In this document: positions 60,808 to 64,000 of the stretch, piece by piece
Numbering within the stretch: the stretch's first letter is position 1
Layout of the letters: each line of letters starts with the position of its first letter
DNA from: Limnohabitans sp. 2KL-1
GTDB lineage: Bacteria > Pseudomonadota > Gammaproteobacteria > Burkholderiales > Burkholderiaceae_C
Assembly: GCF_003063435.1 (NCBI RefSeq)
Contig: NZ_NESL01000003.1
Span: forward strand, 372,001 to 436,000
DNA: 64,000 bases
Reading direction: 5' to 3'
Notes under the pieces: model-generated
The model's input: the letters and a program-made list of their open reading frames with translations, nothing else
Told to the model about the DNA's origin: nothing
The model's database searches: none
Translations under genes and position numbers: made by a program

Positions 60808-61779
60808 TCACTCCGACTCCCGCACCCGCAAAAAAGACGCAAAGCGCGGCAAACCCGAGGGCGTGCGCTCGCGGTAACGGTAAGTGACCCACGCCCCCAC
60901 GGGCGGTGGATCGCGGCGCTGGGCATCGCTCAACCCAGACCCCAAGGCAAAGCGCTGGCCCGACGGCATTTGCACCAGCAAAGCCCCGGTCATGCCCAGC
61001 AAACGGCCCTTGCCCGGTTGGTGGCCCACCACCAGACCCTCTTCATCCTGCTCAGGCTTGAATTTGAACAAAGCATCGGTGCGGCCCGGCTGCCACAGGG
61101 CATCTGAGCGGTGCAGCATCAGCCCCTCGCCCCCCTGGCGAACCGTCTCCCGCAAAAGGGCCTGCAAAGCGCGGGCGTCGTTCACCTCGCGCTGCGCGAC
61201 CGGCATCAGCCAGGGCTGCTGCACCTGTGCCAAGGTCGACCGCACCCATGCCACCCTCTGGGCAAACGGGGCAGCATGCCCGGGCGCGTCAAACACCAGG
61301 TACTTCACCGCCCGCCAGGCCTCGTTGTCGGGCTCGGTCTGGCGCACCACGCCAGAAAGCCTGTCAAACGCCCCACGCCCCATCCACAACTCGCCGTCAA
61401 GCGCGACCCGGGGCAGCGCCGACAAAAACCAAGCGGGGGCCGCAATCACCCGGCCGCTGCGAAAACGCAGCACCTGTCCATCCCAGACGGCCCGAACGCC
61501 GTCGAATTTTTCACTCACCCAAAAACCTTGCGGGGATCGTGCCTGAGGCCAAAGCATGGCCAGCTGAACCTGGGTGGTGGCGGACTGATCGGCACGCACA
61601 ACAGGCGGGAGCCAAGGGCCGATGAACAGCGCCACCAAACTCTGCCGCCGGGACAGGGACAGCGACTGGTCGGGCGGCTTTGTGCAAGGCTGCGCAGGCG
61701 CCGAGCATTTAAAACCTGAAATGCGCTGAAGTCGGGCATCCCATCGCCCGCTCACCGTGTCCACGACTTGTGTCTGCAT
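60808..61779 (-). CDS. ATP-dependent DNA ligase, small periplasmic (LigE-like) type
   Basis: A 323-residue nucleotidyltransferase. The adenylation motif EKFDGVRAVWDG (Lys-x-Asp-Gly) is near residue 89, and motif III-V-like YLVFDAPG, GGEGLMLHR and LFKFKP follow; a compact OB-fold ends the protein. The N-terminal 60 residues contain SLSRRQSLVALFIGPWLPPV, a likely Sec/Tat export signal cleaved near VVRADQ, as in LigE enzymes implicated in extracytoplasmic DNA handling. GGGAG precedes the ATG at 61777-61779 by 7 bases. Confidence 0.85.
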   Translation of the reverse strand: MQTQVVDTVSGRWDARLQRISGFKCSAPAQPCTKPPDQSLSLSRRQSLVALFIGPWLPPVVRADQSATTQVQLAMLWPQARSPQGFWVSEKFDGVRAVWDGQVLRFRSGRVIAAPAWFLSALPRVALDGELWMGRGAFDRLSGVVRQTEPDNEAWRAVKYLVFDAPGHAAPFAQRVAWVRSTLAQVQQPWLMPVAQREVNDARALQALLRETVRQGGEGLMLHRSDALWQPGRTDALFKFKPEQDEEGLVVGHQPGKGRLLGMTGALLVQMPSGQRFALGSGLSDAQRRDPPPVGAWVTYRYRERTPSGLPRFASFLRVRESE

Positions 61780-61885
61780 GCTGCGTCTCCCTGAGGGCTG
61801 CGGCCTCTTCAGTCCTGGGCCTTTTGTTTTCAGACAGACATGATGAGGCGCTTTGACCGCCCACGCAAGCGAAAAACCAGCGCTT

Positions 61886-62455
61886 TCAAACCATCAAACG
61901 CGAACCCTTGGGCACATGCGCCATCAAAAACGCCATCTGGTCACTGAGGATGCGGCGATTGCGCAGGATGAAGTCTTCCCACAGGCTGGGCACATAAGGC
62001 GCGTAAAGCAAAGGCATGCGGGCCTGTTCGGGCGTGCGGCTGCTTTTGCGGTGGTTGCAGGAACGGCAGGCCGTGACCACGTTCATCCAGTGGTCCGGAC
62101 CGTTTTGGCACAGAGGCACGATGTGCTCGCGGGTCAGCACCGACTCATGGAAATGCCCGCCGCAATAAGCGCACAGGTTGCGGTCACGCACAAAAAGTTT
62201 GGTGTTGGTGAGGCCCGGGCGCAGGTCAAACGGGTTGATGCGGGGCACGCCCTGGGTGCCGATGATGCTGTTGACGGTGATGATGGATTGCTCGCCCGTG
62301 AGCGCGTTGTGACCGCCATGAAAAACCGCCACTTGCTGGCCCGCTTCCCAACGCACTTCGTCGGCTGCGTAATGCGTGACCGCCTGCTCCAGCGTAATCC
62401 ACGATTGCGGCAAGCCTTGGGCCGAGAGTTTCAAAACCTTCACAGACGCCTCCAT
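61886..62455 (-). CDS. HNH endonuclease family protein
   Basis: A 189-residue protein with a zinc-stabilised HNH motif: CAYCGGHF (about residues 113-120), the catalytic LTREHIVPLCQNGPDHWMNV and CRSCNHRKSSRTPEQA. The N-terminal 90 residues carry no known domain. This type (often beside ribF or housekeeping genes in Burkholderiales) has no assigned biological role; restriction-like cleavage or DNA repair are guesses. The ATG at 62453-62455 is chosen; a GTG 5 codons downstream is possible. Divergent from ribF. Confidence 0.82.
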   Translation of the reverse strand: MEASVKVLKLSAQGLPQSWITLEQAVTHYAADEVRWEAGQQVAVFHGGHNALTGEQSIITVNSIIGTQGVPRINPFDLRPGLTNTKLFVRDRNLCAYCGGHFHESVLTREHIVPLCQNGPDHWMNVVTACRSCNHRKSSRTPEQARMPLLYAPYVPSLWEDFILRNRRILSDQMAFLMAHVPKGSRLMV

Positions 62456-62623
62456 CCAACAGTTTAAAAAACCACTGACACGAAAAGTTCCGTCTCGATC
62501 GGTCCTCATGCCTTGGGGTGCAAGGATGAAGGGATCGGGCTCGGTCACAATATACCCTCTTACATTGACAAAACCGTGAAAGCTGGTGCCTGACCAGCTC
62601 AGCGACAGGACATCGTTCAACAC

Positions 62624-63673
62624 ATGAAGGTTTTTCGCGGCTTCCACCACCCCGATCTGGCCCCGGCCTGCGCCCTGACCATCGGCAACTTTGACGGCGT
62701 GCACCGGGGACACCAGGCCATGCTGGCCCTGCTGCGCAGCGAAGCAGCCCACCGGGGCGTGCCCAGCTGCGTCATGACCTTCGAGCCACACCCGCGCGAC
62801 TACTTTGCCAAAGCCCTGAACAAGCCCGAACTGGCCCCCGCCCGCATCGCCACCTTGCGCGACAAGCTGACCGAGCTGGAACGCTGCGGGGTCGATCAGG
62901 TCGTGGTGCTGCCGTTCGACGCCCGGCTGGCCAGCCAGTCCCCGGATGACTTCATCCAGCAGGTGCTGATGCGTGGTCTGGGCGTGCGTTATGTGCTGGT
63001 GGGCGACGATTTCCGCTTCGGGGCCCAGCGCGCAGGCGACTACGCCATGCTTGACGCCGCAGGCCAGCGCCTGGGCTTTGATGTGGCGCGCATGAACAGC
63101 TACGAGGTGCATGGACTGCGCGTGTCCAGCTCGGCCGTGCGCGATGCCCTGGGCCAGGGCCAACTGCAAGCCGTGCAGGCCCTGCTGGGCCGCCCCTACA
63201 GCATCAGCGGCCATGTGGTGCACGGGCGCAAGCTCGGGCGCGAGTTGGCTGCAACGGCCGAAGGCGCGGGCGACGGCTTTCGCACCCTGAATTTGCGTTT
63301 CTCGCACTGGAAACCGGCTGCCAGCGGCATCTTTGTGGTGCAAGTGCACGGCTTGAGTGACAGCCCATTGAAAGGTGTGGCCAATCTGGGCATCCGGCCC
63401 TCTTTGGACCCCACCGATGTCAACGGTGGCCGAGTGCTGCTGGAGACCCATGCCTTCGACTGGCCCGCCGATCTGGGCCCCGAGGGGGGCTACGGTAAAA
63501 TCATCCGCGTGGATCTGCTGCACAAACTACACGACGAGCTCAAATACGACGGTCTGGACGCCCTGACAAAGGGCATTGCCAAAGACTGCGAAGACGCGCA
63601 AGCGTGGTTTGCCTCACGCCGTGGCGACAATGCCCAGTCTTTGAGCCGCCAGACCACCCGCGACCGAATTTGA
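62624..63673 (+). CDS. ribF: Bifunctional riboflavin kinase/FAD synthetase
   Basis: A 349-residue RibF. The N-terminal FMN adenylyltransferase domain has LTIGNFDGVHRGHQAM (about residues 19-34) and the VLVGDDFRFGAQRAGD and SSSAVRDAL motifs. The C-terminal riboflavin kinase domain has the Gly-rich GVANLGIRPSLDP and the catalytic Glu-containing strand (LETHAFDW). It makes FMN and FAD for the many flavoenzymes of this region. It lies upstream of ileS, as in many proteobacteria (ribF-ileS-lspA). Confidence 0.95.
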   Translation: MKVFRGFHHPDLAPACALTIGNFDGVHRGHQAMLALLRSEAAHRGVPSCVMTFEPHPRDYFAKALNKPELAPARIATLRDKLTELERCGVDQVVVLPFDARLASQSPDDFIQQVLMRGLGVRYVLVGDDFRFGAQRAGDYAMLDAAGQRLGFDVARMNSYEVHGLRVSSSAVRDALGQGQLQAVQALLGRPYSISGHVVHGRKLGRELAATAEGAGDGFRTLNLRFSHWKPAASGIFVVQVHGLSDSPLKGVANLGIRPSLDPTDVNGGRVLLETHAFDWPADLGPEGGYGKIIRVDLLHKLHDELKYDGLDALTKGIAKDCEDAQAWFASRRGDNAQSLSRQTTRDRI

Positions 63674-63696
63674 CGCTCCGGCCCTCGTTTGCTGCC

Positions 63697-63785
63697 CTTC
63701 GACAGGCTCAGGGCGAACGACCTCAACGGCCCACCTCCTTTAGATCTCTCCGAACGGCCCGCCGCTCGGGCTGAGCTTGTCGAAG
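63697..63785. repeat. REP-like inverted repeat between ribF and ileS
   Basis: Left arm CTTCGACAGGCTCAGGGCG(AACG) at 63697-63719 and right arm at 63763-63785 are complementary at 19 of 23 positions. Sequences of the form CTTCGACAAGCTCAGCCCGA are common intergenic palindromes in GC-rich proteobacteria. It occupies most of the 132-base ribF-ileS gap. Confidence 0.6.
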
Positions 63786-63805
63786 CCCTCCCGACTTGAA
63801 GCACC

Positions 63806-64000
63806 ATGACCGAACAAACCACGCCACCCAGTACAGACTACCGCGCCACACTCAACCTGGCGGACACGCCCTTCCCGATGCGCGGCGACCTGCCCAAGCG
63901 CGAGCCGGGCTGGGTCAAAGACTGGAACGACGGCGGTCTCTACAAAAAACTGCGCGCCGCCCGCCAGGGTGCCCCACTGTTCGTGCTGCACGACGGCCCG
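63806..64000 (+). CDS. ileS: Isoleucyl-tRNA synthetase, N-terminal part (truncated by window edge)
   Basis: The first 65 residues start [20 protein letters not shown] and contain [20 protein letters not shown] and LFVLHDGP, the last being the start of the HIGH-region motif (HDGPPYANG-HIGH) of class I isoleucyl-tRNA synthetase. The gene continues beyond the window. The ribF-ileS order supports the call. Confidence 0.93.
   Translation, partial: MTEQTTPPSTDYRATLNLADTPFPMRGDLPKREPGWVKDWNDGGLYKKLRAARQGAPLFVLHDGP

Noticed and set aside
1..64000. tRNA, rRNA, prophage or integrative-element genes
   Set aside because: None could be recognised by eye; no integrase, phage structural gene or tRNA-flanked attachment site was seen. 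A covariance-model scan would be needed to exclude small RNAs.

Overview
The window looks like a chromosomal segment of a GC-rich betaproteobacterium, most probably Burkholderiales (Comamonadaceae-like). This is an inference from the protein families, the gene style (many acyl-CoA dehydrogenases, liv-type ABC transporters, TRAP transporters) and the housekeeping genes dxs-ispA-xseB, purN, ribF and ileS. No rRNA or tRNA gene was recognised. Both ends are cut: the left edge carries the end of a CrcB/FluC fluoride channel and the right edge the start of ileS.

Region 1 (about 0.6-21.3 kb) is a large acyl-CoA catabolic locus. Two crotonase-family genes face left. A rightward operon encodes an acyl-CoA dehydrogenase pair, an acyl-CoA ligase, EtfB and EtfA, a MaoC hydratase and an IclR regulator. 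A leftward dehydrogenase plus thioesterase diverges from a second rightward operon: FadB-like fusion, thiolase, SDR, APH-type kinase, ACAD10/11-like dehydrogenase, acyl-CoA synthetase and quinone oxidoreductase. The SDR-kinase-dehydrogenase-synthetase block has the composition of the levulinate/4-hydroxyacyl-CoA (lva) pathway. An identical 16-bp sequence containing a 13-bp palindrome lies before both dehydrogenase operons and is a candidate operator for the local IclR protein.

Region 2 (21.3-26.5 kb) holds a histidine phosphatase and a livHMGF-type ABC transporter with its binding protein. Region 3 (26.8-33.8 kb) is a MarR-headed operon with a peptide-type ABC transporter and an amidase. Region 4 (33.9-34.9 kb) is a graveyard with an IS transposase relic, an AbiEi-like antitoxin carrying an in-frame amber codon and a probable AbiEii remnant.

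Region 5 (35.0-44.2 kb) is the most distinctive part. It encodes a tungsten-type aldehyde oxidoreductase (ferredoxin subunit, catalytic subunit, FAD subunit), a MoaD-like protein and an unknown small protein. With it come an AcoR-like regulator lacking the AAA+ domain, a TupABC-type tungstate transporter and a ModE-like oxyanion-responsive regulator. Together these form a self-contained tungsten uptake and aldehyde-oxidation island.

Region 6 (44.4-64 kb) contains a TRAP transporter, dxs-ispA-xseB, a Rieske oxygenase, a DMT exporter, a sulfurtransferase, a ZIP metal transporter, a dienelactone hydrolase, a GST and purN. It continues with a second dehydrogenase pair, a BrnT/BrnA toxin-antitoxin pair, a periplasmic-type ATP-dependent DNA ligase, an HNH endonuclease, ribF and the start of ileS. 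Several strong hairpins, terminators and REP-like repeats mark the intergenic spaces.
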